From: Lysobacter capsici
GTDB lineage: Bacteria; Pseudomonadota; Gammaproteobacteria; Xanthomonadales; Xanthomonadaceae
Direction of reading: 5' to 3'
DNA length: 64,000 nucleotides
Assembly: GCF_014779555.2 (NCBI RefSeq)
Contig: NZ_CP094357.1
Span: 3,596,001-3,660,000, forward strand
Position numbers and translations under genes: made by a program. The notes below the pieces were generated by a model that was not told where the DNA came from, searched no databases, and worked only from the letters and a program-made list of their open reading frames with translations. Below, one piece after another: positions 8,456 to 17,875 of the stretch; positions within the stretch are counted from its first letter, which is position 1, and every line of letters begins with the position of its first letter.

Positions 8456-10012
8456 CTATTGAAGATCTCTGAGTTGCTCAATTCGTTGCTGCAACTCTTT
8501 GCTCGAAGCATTTAGCACGTCGAATTCAAAAATTGAGGCCATAGTTTTATCGGCTCGCATTCCACCGAATTTCAAACCCGCCTTATTAACAAGTGCCACG
8601 GCTTGCTCCATGTTCCCGAGTCTAGCTTCCTCAGCACTTTGGAAAAAAGTTGAAACCAATGCCGCAGTACGATCCTTCCTTTTCTCAATCATGTCACTAG
8701 ATTTTGCGTAACTAGCTCTACCATCTTCAATCAATCCTTGCCTATACAACAACAACCCGTTAGTAGCCAGCCAGACTACGTAGTTTGCCGCATCCTCATT
8801 AGGCATTCCCAACCGAGTAAATTCTTCCAATGCGTCGCCGACCTTACCTAGCGACGCCAAAGCAACCACCTTATTATTCTTCAAACCCCAAGATTCAGGA
8901 TTGGAAATCAACCCAAAATTAGCAATATCTAAACACATATGGAAGTCGCGAAGATATGTTGCTGCAATGAAGGAACCATGAATCGCGGGCTCGACCGAGA
9001 ATGGCTCGTAGCTCAACCACTCAATCGCATATTTTGCTGACTCAGCCCAAGCCCCCTTGTAGTACGCTTCCCATGAGCGAGCCTCAAACGCCAAGCTTGC
9101 TGATGCGACCACATCCTTTTGCACAATATCCGCATGCAGTTTCGAAGCGAGCCAAACCCCTTGCGCAAGAGCATTTTCCGTCGGTAGAAAGCTAGCCTCG
9201 CGAGCAATTACCTTTGCTTTTTTATTTCTTCCCAGAAGCATTTCTTGGGTAGCGAGCGCCATGCCCAACTCGGATGACTGGAGTCTATTCGTCAATTGCT
9301 CATACAGCCGACGAGCAACAGTAAGCTGACCGCTTTCTTCCCCCGACGCCTGCGCTACTGCTACATGAGCGGCCAACAGCCAGGGATCCTTACTGAAACC
9401 CTGAGCTCGGCGCAGTACTTTCGAAGCTGATTCAGGGTCACTTTGGTGCATATAGAATCGCGACGCGCTCCTTGCAATAACTCGATGAGATGAGCTGACT
9501 CTAAGAGCAACTAGCATGGCGCGCTCTGCCTTCCGTTGCTCCCCTAAAAGGTTATACATATAAGACAGATCATGCCAAGCAAAGGCATTCCCTGGAAACT
9601 CGACAACCCGCTTTCGCAGTCTAGAGACATAGCGACTGACGGCCTCCTTCTCAACTTTGACGCTCAAATCAAATTTAGCATTAGAAACAACTTCCGCGTC
9701 ATCGTGGAGTACATTAAGAGCTAAGCGCTGCAATCCTTTCGGAATCCTGTCACCCAGATCAAGAATTTCCCTTGAAAGATATGGCAAGTCATCTTTCTTG
9801 TCTTCTACCAAGGCAGTCGAAAAAAGATCAGCAAGATATCCGGCCGATCGATTATTTAGCCAATCCGCGCGTGCTTGTTCATACCAACCACTCAACGGTG
9901 ACCTTGATTTTCCTACACCTAACGGAGAAGCTTCAGCTGAAGTAGAAAAGGACGAAGAAGTCCGCCATCGAGGCAAAATTGACCTCTTAACCCCAGTCCA
10001 TATGACGCTCAT
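8456..10012 (-). CDS. TPR-repeat protein coupled to a Ser/Thr kinase
   Basis: The 518-residue protein has a low-complexity Ser-rich N-terminus (about 18-40). The rest is an alpha-helical array with tetratricopeptide character, for example AWHDLSYMYNLLGEQRKAER near 145 and repeated [LA]A..[EG]...A motifs to the end. No transmembrane segment or catalytic motif is visible. The start ATG overlaps the kinase stop codon (ATGA), so the pair is translationally coupled. TPR arrays usually bind proteins; the likely partner or substrate is the kinase itself or what it phosphorylates. AT-rich like its neighbours. Confidence 0.8.
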   Translation of the reverse strand: MSVIWTGVKRSILPRWRTSSSFSTSAEASPLGVGKSRSPLSGWYEQARADWLNNRSAGYLADLFSTALVEDKKDDLPYLSREILDLGDRIPKGLQRLALNVLHDDAEVVSNAKFDLSVKVEKEAVSRYVSRLRKRVVEFPGNAFAWHDLSYMYNLLGEQRKAERAMLVALRVSSSHRVIARSASRFYMHQSDPESASKVLRRAQGFSKDPWLLAAHVAVAQASGEESGQLTVARRLYEQLTNRLQSSELGMALATQEMLLGRNKKAKVIAREASFLPTENALAQGVWLASKLHADIVQKDVVASASLAFEARSWEAYYKGAWAESAKYAIEWLSYEPFSVEPAIHGSFIAATYLRDFHMCLDIANFGLISNPESWGLKNNKVVALASLGKVGDALEEFTRLGMPNEDAANYVVWLATNGLLLYRQGLIEDGRASYAKSSDMIEKRKDRTAALVSTFFQSAEEARLGNMEQAVALVNKAGLKFGGMRADKTMASIFEFDVLNASSKELQQRIEQLRDLQ

Positions 10013-11085
10013 CTCAACACCATTTTTGATTGAATTTCCGCTTTACGGCGCAAGTTGCCAAATCGGGAGACATACTTTCTAACATCATATTGCTCATCGG
10101 TCCGGCCAATGTGGCGTGGATCACCTCGCCTCAACGGATTTGGCTCACACAACTGCTTAATGATGGCAAGCACTGACACTGCTACATCTCCATCAAAGCA
10201 ATCGCTCATTTCTTCAAATGCCGAAGAATATGCGTCAACAATGAACGGTAGAACTTCTCTGTACGTCCCCCGCCACGATAGGTAGTCATGTTCTGCCGGG
10301 ATGTGTCGTTTGACAATCGCATTCATGCTCGCACCGGTGAACAAAAAAACCGCTAGGCTACCGAGTGAATAAAGATCCGCAGCAACCCGAGAAATTACCC
10401 AGTCGGCATTTTTCTCCCCATAAATTAACTCTGGCGGGGCTACCGACCATGCACCGGGCACCCGATTTCCATCTCTTGGGCAGGAAACGCCTTTACGAGA
10501 AGCGCAGCCAAGATCCGAAACCTTAAACCGAGAGGCGGATTCAAATGTCAACACATTCGAAGGCTTAATATCCTGATGCGCGACTTGCGCATAATGCAAT
10601 TGCTCCAACCCCAGAGCAACCTCATGCAATATACCCAAGGCCCAAGCAAGTTGAACCTGTCCAAATTCGACAAGAGCCTTGCGAAGATCCCCCTCTGCCG
10701 GCTCGAACAACAAATAAGGAACGCGACCGAGTTGCGAATCATCTACCTTTATATATCCACTATCCAGCGCAGTAACGACACGAGTCATTTTTCGATTTGC
10801 ACAGAAGCCGAGAAGCTCTTGTTCAAACTTAAACGCACTGACGGCTTCTTGTAGTGCGTGAAGAAGATCTTCCTCCTGCAATGCCTTCGAAAAATCTAGC
10901 GCTTTTAAGAAAGCAATCTCACCATTTTCTGAATTCTTTGCCAGATAGCCAATCGAAAAGAATGATCCGGTCTGACCATCCAATCGCTCTATACGATTAA
11001 CGACGCTCCAGCCTGAATCTAAATTCAACCCAGCGAGTCTCGCAGCTGGCGGCAACTCACCGTCATCTACACTCCCAAAGCCCAT
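10009..11085 (-). CDS. Hanks-type Ser/Thr protein kinase, soluble
   Basis: The 358-residue protein contains a complete kinase core: Lys61 in AFLKALD (VAIK lysine), catalytic loop AHQDIKPSNVL with Asp172, Lys174 and Asn177 (HRD replaced by HQD), metal-binding DLG at 191-193 in place of DFG, APPE at 217-220 in the APE position, and DLYSLG at 237-242. All catalytic residues are kept, so it should be active. The glycine loop is not obvious. There is no transmembrane helix or sensor domain, unlike PknB-type kinases. It is the first gene of the minus-strand island and is coupled to the TPR gene. Soluble stand-alone kinases in such islands are often phage-defence components; that role is inferred here. 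Confidence 0.85.
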   Translation of the reverse strand: MGFGSVDDGELPPAARLAGLNLDSGWSVVNRIERLDGQTGSFFSIGYLAKNSENGEIAFLKALDFSKALQEEDLLHALQEAVSAFKFEQELLGFCANRKMTRVVTALDSGYIKVDDSQLGRVPYLLFEPAEGDLRKALVEFGQVQLAWALGILHEVALGLEQLHYAQVAHQDIKPSNVLTFESASRFKVSDLGCASRKGVSCPRDGNRVPGAWSVAPPELIYGEKNADWVISRVAADLYSLGSLAVFLFTGASMNAIVKRHIPAEHDYLSWRGTYREVLPFIVDAYSSAFEEMSDCFDGDVAVSVLAIIKQLCEPNPLRRGDPRHIGRTDEQYDVRKYVSRFGNLRRKAEIQSKMVLR

Positions 11086-11511
11086 TTTAAGCCCCTGTCA
11101 TTTTCTATGTATCGTTAATATCTATTAGGCGAAACATAATACAACAAAGCCACATTATTGTTCGGCGCGGCGCTTTTAAAAGAACATGTAGACGGCTCGG
11201 ATTACACATTAATTATTACATAATGAGTGGAGCCATTGAGAGCCTTAAACACTCCTGTGATGCTCAAACGCAATAGGGTGCCGAACTAGGCCGCGAATTG
11301 ACGAGTCGTGCGTTCACCATGGATTCGGCGCGGGAAAAAGGTGGTGTTCTTAACTAAAGACATCTACGAAAATTCACCATACACCCGTTAGCGGCGCGCA
11401 TCCTCTTGCGAAAGGAGTGGCGGCAGCGTCTACGGCTAAAGCAAAAAGCCCCGCAGAAGCGAGGCCATCGATGAATCGACTCGTTGCCGTTAGTGAACCC
11501 GTTTCGCCCTA
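11086..11511. other. Boundary region between the AT-rich island and core genes
   Basis: About 426 bases without a supported gene. The first 130 bases upstream of the kinase are very AT-rich and probably hold the island promoter. Composition returns to high GC by about 11.5 kb. I found no tRNA gene, direct repeat or integrase that would define an attachment site. Confidence 0.5.
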
Positions 11512-12066
11512 TCACCGCCAATTGGCATGCGTCCGCCAAAATTCAACGCTGCGCAAATAAGCCGCCCGATCCAACCCCACCCCAGACCCACCCTCTTCCA
11601 CCCCAAGCGCATTACGCATCATCGTAATCGGCGCCATTGGCGTCTCGACCGGTTCGGCGGTGTACATGCAGCCGACCACGCCCCAGTCGGCGGTGGTGTC
11701 AGTGCCTTCTTTCGCCAGTTGTTCGCGGCTGTAGAGGATGACGATGAGGTAGTCGGCCACGGGCGGGTCGATGCCTTCGAACCAGCGCACCAGCACGGGC
11801 AGTTCGTCCTTGGTGCGCGCCTCGTAGTCGCTGCGCAGCAGGTGGCGGTTGGCGTCGGTGATCGGCGCAGTCAGGCAGCGGGTGCTGGTCCAGTTGCGGT
11901 GGACGTGCAGTTTGCAGAACGGGGCGTAGCCGTCGAGGACGGTCAGCGGCGGGACGTCGTTGAGGTGGCGCTCGAATTGCTCGGGCGTGATGTCCTGGAT
12001 GGTGTTGCGGCGCGGTTCGCGCGGGAACAGGCGGGCGCGGGCGAAGTCGGTGAGGATGATGGTCAT
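11512..12066 (-). CDS. DUF3228 family protein
   Basis: The 184-residue protein is recognised from its highly conserved blocks, such as NTIQDITPEQFERHLN, CKLHVHRNWTSTRCLTAPI and PITMMRNALGVEEGGSG. These match the DUF3228 family, which is widespread in proteobacteria and of unknown function. Length is typical. The ATG at 12066 begins the conserved region (MTIILTDFARARLFPR); the open frame upstream is low-complexity Arg/Pro and not part of the protein. Confidence 0.85.
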   Translation of the reverse strand: MTIILTDFARARLFPREPRRNTIQDITPEQFERHLNDVPPLTVLDGYAPFCKLHVHRNWTSTRCLTAPITDANRHLLRSDYEARTKDELPVLVRWFEGIDPPVADYLIVILYSREQLAKEGTDTTADWGVVGCMYTAEPVETPMAPITMMRNALGVEEGGSGVGLDRAAYLRSVEFWRTHANWR

Positions 12067-12540
12067 GGGGGGATTATCGGGCAGCGCGCGCCGGGCCGTC
12101 TGGGGCGGGTCGACTGCTCTGTGTTTTCGGGCGACGGCGCGTTTGCGTCCGCGGATGGGCTTGTGCGGAGGCCGCCTTTTCGGCGGCGGCTGCGGTGCTG
12201 TCGCGGCCCACCCGGCGTGGCCCGGTATCCGCGGCCACCGGTCAGATCGCTCCGGAGCCATCGATCCATGCGTACAGTCCGCTGATTTCGCGATCCGGCG
12301 ATTGCTCGGCGTCCATCGAGAACAACTGCCAATGGGCTTCGCGGCCTGGCGGCAGCGGGATGCATGAAATCCCGGGGGCCTTGATCGAGCAAGGCCGCTA
12401 TGCGGTTGGCGGTTACGCGACGGCCCGGCTCGTGGGGTTGTGTGAAATCGGCGGGTGGGGTTGCGCCGGCGGTTGTGGGGGCGTGGTCGCGGCTTGCGCC
12501 GCTCCTACAGTCGGGTGCCGGGCTGTGTCGTGGTTGCAAT
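12067..12540. other. Intergenic region with one dispersed REP-like copy
   Basis: No gene is supported in these 474 bases. At 12485-12510 lies one copy of the dispersed element ggcttgcgccgctcctacag. The same element occurs in the 211-bp tandem array near 36.3-36.7 kb and, with one change, at 51412-51436. Confidence 0.6.
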
Positions 12541-12570
12541 AAAAAAGGCCCGCGGGGGCGGGCCTTTTTT
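12541..12570 (-). terminator. Bidirectional-looking terminator downstream of icmF
   Basis: A GC-rich hairpin (ggcccgc / gcgggcc) is flanked by six A on the left and six T on the right, so it can act on either strand. It lies 15 bases beyond the icmF stop codon and most likely ends that transcript. Confidence 0.9.
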
Positions 12571-12584
12571 GGATGGCGATGGGG

Positions 12585-15500
12585 TTACATGTTGCGTCGG
12601 TATTCGCCACCTACGTCGTACAAGGCGTGGCTGATCTGGCCGAGGCTGTGGGTCTTCACCGCTTCCATCAAGGACGCGAACACGTTCTTGCGGTCGCGCG
12701 CGGCGGCCTGCAGGCTGCGCAGGCCTTCGCTGGCGTAGTCGTTGCGGCCTTGCTGGTACGACAGCACGTTGTCGATCTGCTGGCCCTTTTCTTCGGGGGT
12801 CGAGCGGATCAGTTCGATCTCGGTGACGATGTCGCCGCCGTGGTCCTTCGGCAGGAAGGTGTTGACGCCGACCAGCGGCAGGCTGCCGTCGTGCTTCTTG
12901 TGTTCGTAGTAGAGGCTTTCTTCCTGGATCTTGCCGCGCTGGTACATGGTGTCCATGGCGCCGAGCACGCCGCCGCGCTCGCTGATGGCTTCGAATTCCT
13001 TGTACACGGCTTCTTCGACGATGTCGGTGAGGTAGTCGACGGCGAAGCTGCCCTGCCAGGGGTTTTCGTTGAAGTTGAGGCCCAGTTCCTTGTTGATGAT
13101 CATCTGGATCGCGACCGCGCGGCGCACGCTTTCTTCGGTCGGGGTGGTGATGGCTTCGTCGTAGGCGTTGGTGTGCAGGCTGTTGCAGTTGTCGAACAGC
13201 GCGTACAGGGCCTGCAAGGTGGTGCGGATGTCGTTGAACTGGATTTCCTGCGCGTGCAGGGACCGGCCGCTGGTCTGGATGTGGTACTTCATCATCTGGC
13301 TGCGCGGGTCGGCGCCGTAGCGCTCGCGCATGGCGCGGGCCCAGATGCGGCGGGCGACGCGGCCGATGACGGTGTACTCCGGGTCCATGCCGTTGCTGAA
13401 GAAGAACGACAGGTTGGGCGCGAAGTCGTCGATCTTCATCCCGCGGGCGAGGTAGTACTCGACGATGGTGAAGCCGTTGCTCAGGGTGAAGGCGAGCTGG
13501 CTGATCGGGTTCGCGCCGGCTTCGGCGATGTGATAACCGCTGATCGACACCGAGTAGAAATTGCGGACGTTCTTGTCGACGAAGTACTGCTGGATGTCGC
13601 CCATCATGCGCAGGGCGAATTCGGTGCTGAAGATGCAGGTGTTCTGGGCCTGGTCTTCTTTCAGGATGTCGGCCTGGACGGTGCCGCGCACGGTGGCGAG
13701 GGTCTTGTCCTTGATGCGCTGGTAGGTTTCGGCGTCGACGACCTGGTCGCCGGTGATGCCCAGCAGGCCCAGGCCGAGGCCGTCGTTGGTTTCGGGCAGC
13801 AGGCCGCTATATTGCGGGCGCTTGCGGTCCTTGAAGATGGCTTCGATCTTGTCGTGCGCGGCGTCCCAGCGGGCGCCGTCTTCGCGCAGGTATTTCTCGA
13901 CCTGCTGGTCGATGGCGGTGTTCATGAACATCGCCAGCAGCATCGGCGCTGGGCCGTTGATGGTCATCGACACCGACGTGGTCGGCGCGCACAGGTCGAA
14001 GCCGGAGTACAGCTTCTTCATGTCGTCCAGGGACGCGATGTTGACGCCGGAGTTGCCGATCTTGCCGAAGATGTCCGGGCGCACGGCGGGGTCTTCGCCG
14101 TACAGGGTGACGCTGTCGAACGCGGTCGACAGGCGCGCGGCGGGCTGGCCGACCGACAGGTAATGGAAGCGGCGGTTGGTGCGCTCGGGCGTGCCTTCGC
14201 CAGCGAACATGCGGATCGGGTCTTCGCCGGTGCGGCGGTACGGGTACACGCCGCCGGTGTAGGGGTAGTAGCCGGGCAGGTTTTCTTTTTGCAGGAAGGT
14301 CAGCAGTTCGCCCCAGCTCTTGTAGGTGGGCGCGGCGATCTTCGGGATTTTCTGGTGGCTCAGGGAGTCGCGGTAGTTTTCGACGCGGATGGCTTTGCCG
14401 CGGACTTCGTATTCGGTGATGTCGTCGGTGATGGATTTCAGGCGCGCGGGCCAGTCGCGCAAGAGCTTGAGGGCTTCGGACGAGAGGGTCTGGACGGCGT
14501 CGTTGTAGCGTTGGCGCAGGGTCAGCAGGGTGCGGTCTGCGGTGATCGGGCTGCCCTCACCCGCGCCTTCGGCGCGACCTCTCCCGCTTGCGGGAGAGGT
14601 ATTCGACGCAGTTTGGGTGTTCGAAGCAGTTGGGGTGTTCGACGCGACGGAGGTATTCGACGCGGCTCCTGCTCCCTCTCCCGCTTGCGGGAGAGGGCTG
14701 GGGTGAGGGTGCGAAGCCAACAACGCATCGGCGGCGAACAAGTCCAGCGCCTTCGGCAACTCCGGATCGTTCAGATCGTGCAGCGACTGCCAATACGACT
14801 GCGCGCGATCGGCGACTTCCGACTGGCTTTCGATCTGACGATTGATCGACCGGCCCTGCTCCGCGATCTCGGCGAGGTAACGCACCCGCGCGCCGGGAAT
14901 CAGCACGGTCGCGCGCGGCTCCTTCAACGAAGTGTCGACGTCGGGCGTCCACTTCTCGGCCGGCAGCGAGAGTTTCTCGCGCAGCAGGCGGCACAGGTTG
15001 ACGAACATCCAGCTGATGCCGGGGTCGTTGAACTGGCTGGCGATGGTCGGGTAGACCGGCACGTCTTCGTCGGGCGTGGCGAAGGCGACGCGGTTGCGCT
15101 TCCACTGTTTGCGCACGTCGCGCAGCGCGTCTTCGGCGCCGCGCTTGTCGAACTTGTTGAGCACGACCAGTTCGGCGTAGTCGAGCATGTCGATCTTTTC
15201 CAGCTGGCTCGGCGCGCCGAAGTCGCTGGTCATGACGTACATGGGGAAGTCGACGAGGTCGACGATTTCCGAATCGCTCTGGCCGATGCCGGCGGTTTCG
15301 ACGATGACCAGGTCGTAGCCCAGGCCGCGCAGGAAGCCGATGCAGTCCTTGAGCACGGTGTTGGTGGCCGAGTGCTGGCGGCGGGTGGCCATCGAGCGCA
15401 TGTACACGCGCGGGCTGCGCAGCGAGTTCATGCGGATGCGGTCGCCGAGCAAGGCGCCGCCGGTGCGGCGACGGGTCGGGTCGACCGAGATCACCGCCAT

Positions 15501-16199
15501 GCGCATGTCGGGGAAATTGGCGAGGAAGCGGTTGAGCAGTTCGTCGGTGACCGAGGACTTGCCGGCGCCGCCGGTGCCGGTGATGCCGACCACCGGGGTC
15601 TTGCCGCCGGCGAGCTGCCACTGCTTGCGCAGGTGCGCGAGCTGGCTTTCGTCGAGCAGGCCTTCCTCGATCGCCGAGAGCATCTTGCCGATGGTGATTT
15701 CGTCGTCGATCGCGGCCGGCTTGTCGGGCGTGGTGTCGGCCTGGCGGCCTTCGCTGGCGCGGCGCACGACGTCTTCGATCATCGCCACCAGGCCCATGTG
15801 CATGCCGTCGTTGGGATGGTAGATGCGCTCGACACCGTAGGCCTGCAGTTCGCGGATTTCCTCGGGCGTGATGGTACCGCCGCCGCCGCCGAACACGCGG
15901 ATGTGGCCGGCGCCGCGCTCGCGCAGCATGTCGACCATGTACTTGAAGTATTCGACGTGACCGCCCTGATAGCTGGACAGCGCGATGCCGTCGGCGTCTT
16001 CCTGCAGCGCGGCGCGCACGACGTCTTCGACCGAGCGGTTGTGGCCGAGGTGGACGACTTCGGCGCCCTGCCCCTGGATCAGGCGACGCATGATGTTGAT
16101 CGCGGCATCGTGGCCGTCGAACAGGCTGGCGGCGGTGACGAATCGCAGCGGGGTGGCGTCGGCCTGGGCGGCGGGAAGGTTGGCTGCAGTCGTGCTCAT
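12585..16199 (-). CDS. icmF: Fused acyl-CoA mutase IcmF (isobutyryl/isovaleryl-CoA mutase with G-protein chaperone)
   Basis: The 1204-residue protein has the domain order of IcmF. The B12-binding domain comes first, with [10 protein letters not shown] at 25-34 (His30 is the expected cobalt ligand). Next is a MeaI-type GTPase with P-loop GTGGAGKS at 208-215 and NKFD at 348-351. The catalytic mutase domain runs from about 600 to the end ([32 protein letters not shown]). The family interconverts isobutyryl-CoA and n-butyryl-CoA, and some members act on isovaleryl/pivalyl-CoA, using adenosylcobalamin. An odd feature is a roughly 58-residue insertion at about 496-553 in the linker, encoded by a palindromic repeat element (see 14554-14709); the frame stays open. 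No cobalamin riboswitch was recognised upstream. The location beside leucine-degradation genes fits branched-chain acyl-CoA metabolism. Confidence 0.93.
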   Translation of the reverse strand: MSTTAANLPAAQADATPLRFVTAASLFDGHDAAINIMRRLIQGQGAEVVHLGHNRSVEDVVRAALQEDADGIALSSYQGGHVEYFKYMVDMLRERGAGHIRVFGGGGGTITPEEIRELQAYGVERIYHPNDGMHMGLVAMIEDVVRRASEGRQADTTPDKPAAIDDEITIGKMLSAIEEGLLDESQLAHLRKQWQLAGGKTPVVGITGTGGAGKSSVTDELLNRFLANFPDMRMAVISVDPTRRRTGGALLGDRIRMNSLRSPRVYMRSMATRRQHSATNTVLKDCIGFLRGLGYDLVIVETAGIGQSDSEIVDLVDFPMYVMTSDFGAPSQLEKIDMLDYAELVVLNKFDKRGAEDALRDVRKQWKRNRVAFATPDEDVPVYPTIASQFNDPGISWMFVNLCRLLREKLSLPAEKWTPDVDTSLKEPRATVLIPGARVRYLAEIAEQGRSINRQIESQSEVADRAQSYWQSLHDLNDPELPKALDLFAADALLASHPHPSPLPQAGEGAGAASNTSVASNTPTASNTQTASNTSPASGRGRAEGAGEGSPITADRTLLTLRQRYNDAVQTLSSEALKLLRDWPARLKSITDDITEYEVRGKAIRVENYRDSLSHQKIPKIAAPTYKSWGELLTFLQKENLPGYYPYTGGVYPYRRTGEDPIRMFAGEGTPERTNRRFHYLSVGQPAARLSTAFDSVTLYGEDPAVRPDIFGKIGNSGVNIASLDDMKKLYSGFDLCAPTTSVSMTINGPAPMLLAMFMNTAIDQQVEKYLREDGARWDAAHDKIEAIFKDRKRPQYSGLLPETNDGLGLGLLGITGDQVVDAETYQRIKDKTLATVRGTVQADILKEDQAQNTCIFSTEFALRMMGDIQQYFVDKNVRNFYSVSISGYHIAEAGANPISQLAFTLSNGFTIVEYYLARGMKIDDFAPNLSFFFSNGMDPEYTVIGRVARRIWARAMRERYGADPRSQMMKYHIQTSGRSLHAQEIQFNDIRTTLQALYALFDNCNSLHTNAYDEAITTPTEESVRRAVAIQMIINKELGLNFNENPWQGSFAVDYLTDIVEEAVYKEFEAISERGGVLGAMDTMYQRGKIQEESLYYEHKKHDGSLPLVGVNTFLPKDHGGDIVTEIELIRSTPEEKGQQIDNVLSYQQGRNDYASEGLRSLQAAARDRKNVFASLMEAVKTHSLGQISHALYDVGGEYRRNM
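14554..14709. repeat. Palindromic repeat element inserted in frame within icmF
   Basis: The element is bounded by ccctcaccc and gggtgaggg. It contains two copies of the hairpin ctctcccgcttgcgggagag. Between them are four imperfect 18-bp tandem units, each encoding a six-residue ASNTxx motif. The same hairpin family occurs intergenically at 27311-27479 and 59626-59674. Translated, it adds Pro/Ser/Gly/Ala-rich residues to the IcmF linker without breaking the frame. Confidence 0.85.
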
Positions 16200-16829
16200 G
16201 GCGGTCTCGATACGCAGTACGGGCTGTGCGTATTGTAGCTCCGTGAAGCAGGCACGGTTTGGCGGGTGGCCGTGCGGTGCAGGATGGGCGGCTGCGTTAC
16301 GGCAGTCGGGGTGGCGGCGTCAATGGGGTTTGGGGCGGCTGGGATGGGTGGAAGCGTGGTGGGGTTGGCGGTGAGGGAAGTCCGACCGCTGCGTTCGCTG
16401 TCGGTGGTTTGGGTGCTTGCGTCGGTGCTCCGCCGAGAAGGCCGTGGGATGCCCGCATCCTCCGGACCGTCATTCCCGCGAACGCGGGCTCCGCTTTACT
16501 TCGGCGTAGCCGAATATCCAGTGACCTCAAACGCACTGACCAGAAAACTTCGGACCAAGCGCGTTCTGGGGAGTCATGGGCCGAGCCGACTAACCCCACT
16601 CTTGCTGCGGCGTTGAAGTCACTGGATTCCCGCGTTCGCGGGAATGACGGTTGGGATGTTTCGCAGACTGTCGGCAGGTTTCGCAACGACCTCAATGTCG
16701 CCCGTCATGCAGCCGGCCTTCAGCAATCTGGCGTGGTCATGAACGCGTCCCGCGCCTGCGTCAACAGCGCCGCGGCCACGACGTTGCCATCGACACAGGC
16801 GGGTGGCCGCCGAGTCGAGGAGAAGGGTC
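16200..16829. other. Intergenic region upstream of icmF
   Basis: This is the 630-base space between icmF (minus) and the YXWGXW protein (plus). No gene is supported. It holds the inverted-repeat element at 16467-16650. The icmF promoter should lie in the first 250 bases. Poly-G/T-rich stretches give long but unconvincing open frames. Confidence 0.5.
16467..16650. repeat. 184-bp element with perfect 22-bp terminal inverted repeats
   Basis: The left arm at 16467-16488 and right arm at 16629-16650 are exact reverse complements; each is itself a palindrome around tcccgcg-cgcggga. The interior includes tcggcgtagccgaatat. A related single copy lies at 42892-42998. No open frame spans it. It looks like a non-autonomous mobile unit (MITE or BIME type). 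Confidence 0.8.
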
Positions 16830-17147
16830 ATGGCAATGCGTCCTTTGGTGTTGGCGGCGATGATCGGCGTGGCGTCGCTGGCGGGTGTGCATGCGCCCGA
16901 AGCGCAGGCGCGTACGTATGTGGGCGTGGATGTGCGGGTGGCGCCGCCTCCGCCGCGCTACGAGCGGGTGCGGGTGCGGCCGGGCTATGTGTGGGCGCCG
17001 GGGCATTGGCGCTGGGACGGTCGGCGTTATTACTGGATCGGCGGCAGCTACGTACCGGCGCGTCGTGGGTATGTGTATGTCGCGCCGCGCTGGAATGCGT
17101 ATGGGCCGGCGTGGCGGTTCAATGAGGGGCATTGGCGTCGGCGTTGA
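16830..17147 (+). CDS. Small secreted YXWGXW-repeat protein
   Basis: The 105-residue product has a signal peptide (about 1-28, ending AQA-R). The mature part is rich in Tyr, Trp, Arg and Gly with GYVWAPGHWRWDGRRYYW and two similar units, the pattern of the YXWGXW-repeat family. Function is unknown; members are exported and often encoded in stress- or envelope-related contexts. The start ATG at 16830 follows aggagaaggg; a second ATG lies two codons later. It stands alone, 730 bases before leucine dehydrogenase. Confidence 0.75.
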   Translation: MAMRPLVLAAMIGVASLAGVHAPEAQARTYVGVDVRVAPPPPRYERVRVRPGYVWAPGHWRWDGRRYYWIGGSYVPARRGYVYVAPRWNAYGPAWRFNEGHWRRR

Positions 17148-17875
17148 GGTTTGCGCGACGCGTTGGGTTGGGTTGAGGTGGCGTGCGCTGAGGTCGCGGT
17201 CGAACGGATGTCGCGGCCAACGTCGCTTGCTTGAGCCCTGCCCGCTTTTGTCTGAGCTCTGCTTTAACAGTACTGCGCGCCGCTCATGAAAGCGGCCGTT
17301 CCCCCTTTGAAAAAGGGGGCCCAGGGGGGATTTGCTTTTGGCGCTTTGGCGCGAAAAGCGAATCCCCCGGCGCAGTCGTAGTCGTTGGACTTCGTGCTTG
17401 CGCAGGCGCCGCGCCCCCTTTTTCAAAGTGGGCGATTGTTTGCGCTGTGGGCGTTGGGTTGGGGCGTTGGGTTGGGCTGTGGTGTCGGAGCGTTTGTATT
17501 GGGGAGTGTTTTTGCTGCAGGCGTCTGTGTCGGGAATGGGAAACGCCACTCCCGCGAAGCGCTCGGTCTCCACGAAAGCCTTCTGCGCCCGCGAAGCCTT
17601 CGGCCAGTCAAGGCCGGCGTCATCCACGACCACCTCGCCCAACCCGTTTGGATCGTGGCAACCGCCCATCCCGGCAAAGCCGCCGATGCCGCATCCGGCC
17701 GCCGCGGCACGCATACCTAGCCGTATTGCCCGATTGCTTTAGACTAGCGCCCCTGCGACGGGCAGCACGGCGCCGCCGCACAGGCGAATTCATTTCTTTT
17801 CAACGACTTAACCACACCCAGGCGTGACGCGCAGGCGGAAAATCCCGCGCAATCCCGCCCGGTCCGGAGCACCCG
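17148..17875. repeat. Intergenic region with paired AAAAGCGAATC-type repeats
   Basis: No gene is supported in this 728-base space. From about 17301 to 17430 lie palindromes of the form ccccctttgaaaaaggggg, a gggggatttgctttt segment and its inverse aaaagcgaatccccc, and a further partial copy (ccccctttttcaaag). They belong to the same family as the 190-bp element at 21233-21422. The promoter of leucine dehydrogenase should be in the last 150 bases. Confidence 0.65.

Noticed and set aside
11086-11511. Attachment site or integrase for the AT-rich island
   Set aside because: No tRNA gene, integrase or matching direct repeats could be found at either edge.
12573-16238. A 1221-codon plus-strand open frame opposite icmF
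   Set aside because: It is the antisense shadow of icmF: Val/Asp/Gly/His-rich composition typical of reading high-GC codons backwards, with no motif; icmF has complete domain evidence.
16200-16466. Cobalamin riboswitch upstream of icmF
   Set aside because: No B12-box-like sequence or plausible conserved core was recognised by eye.
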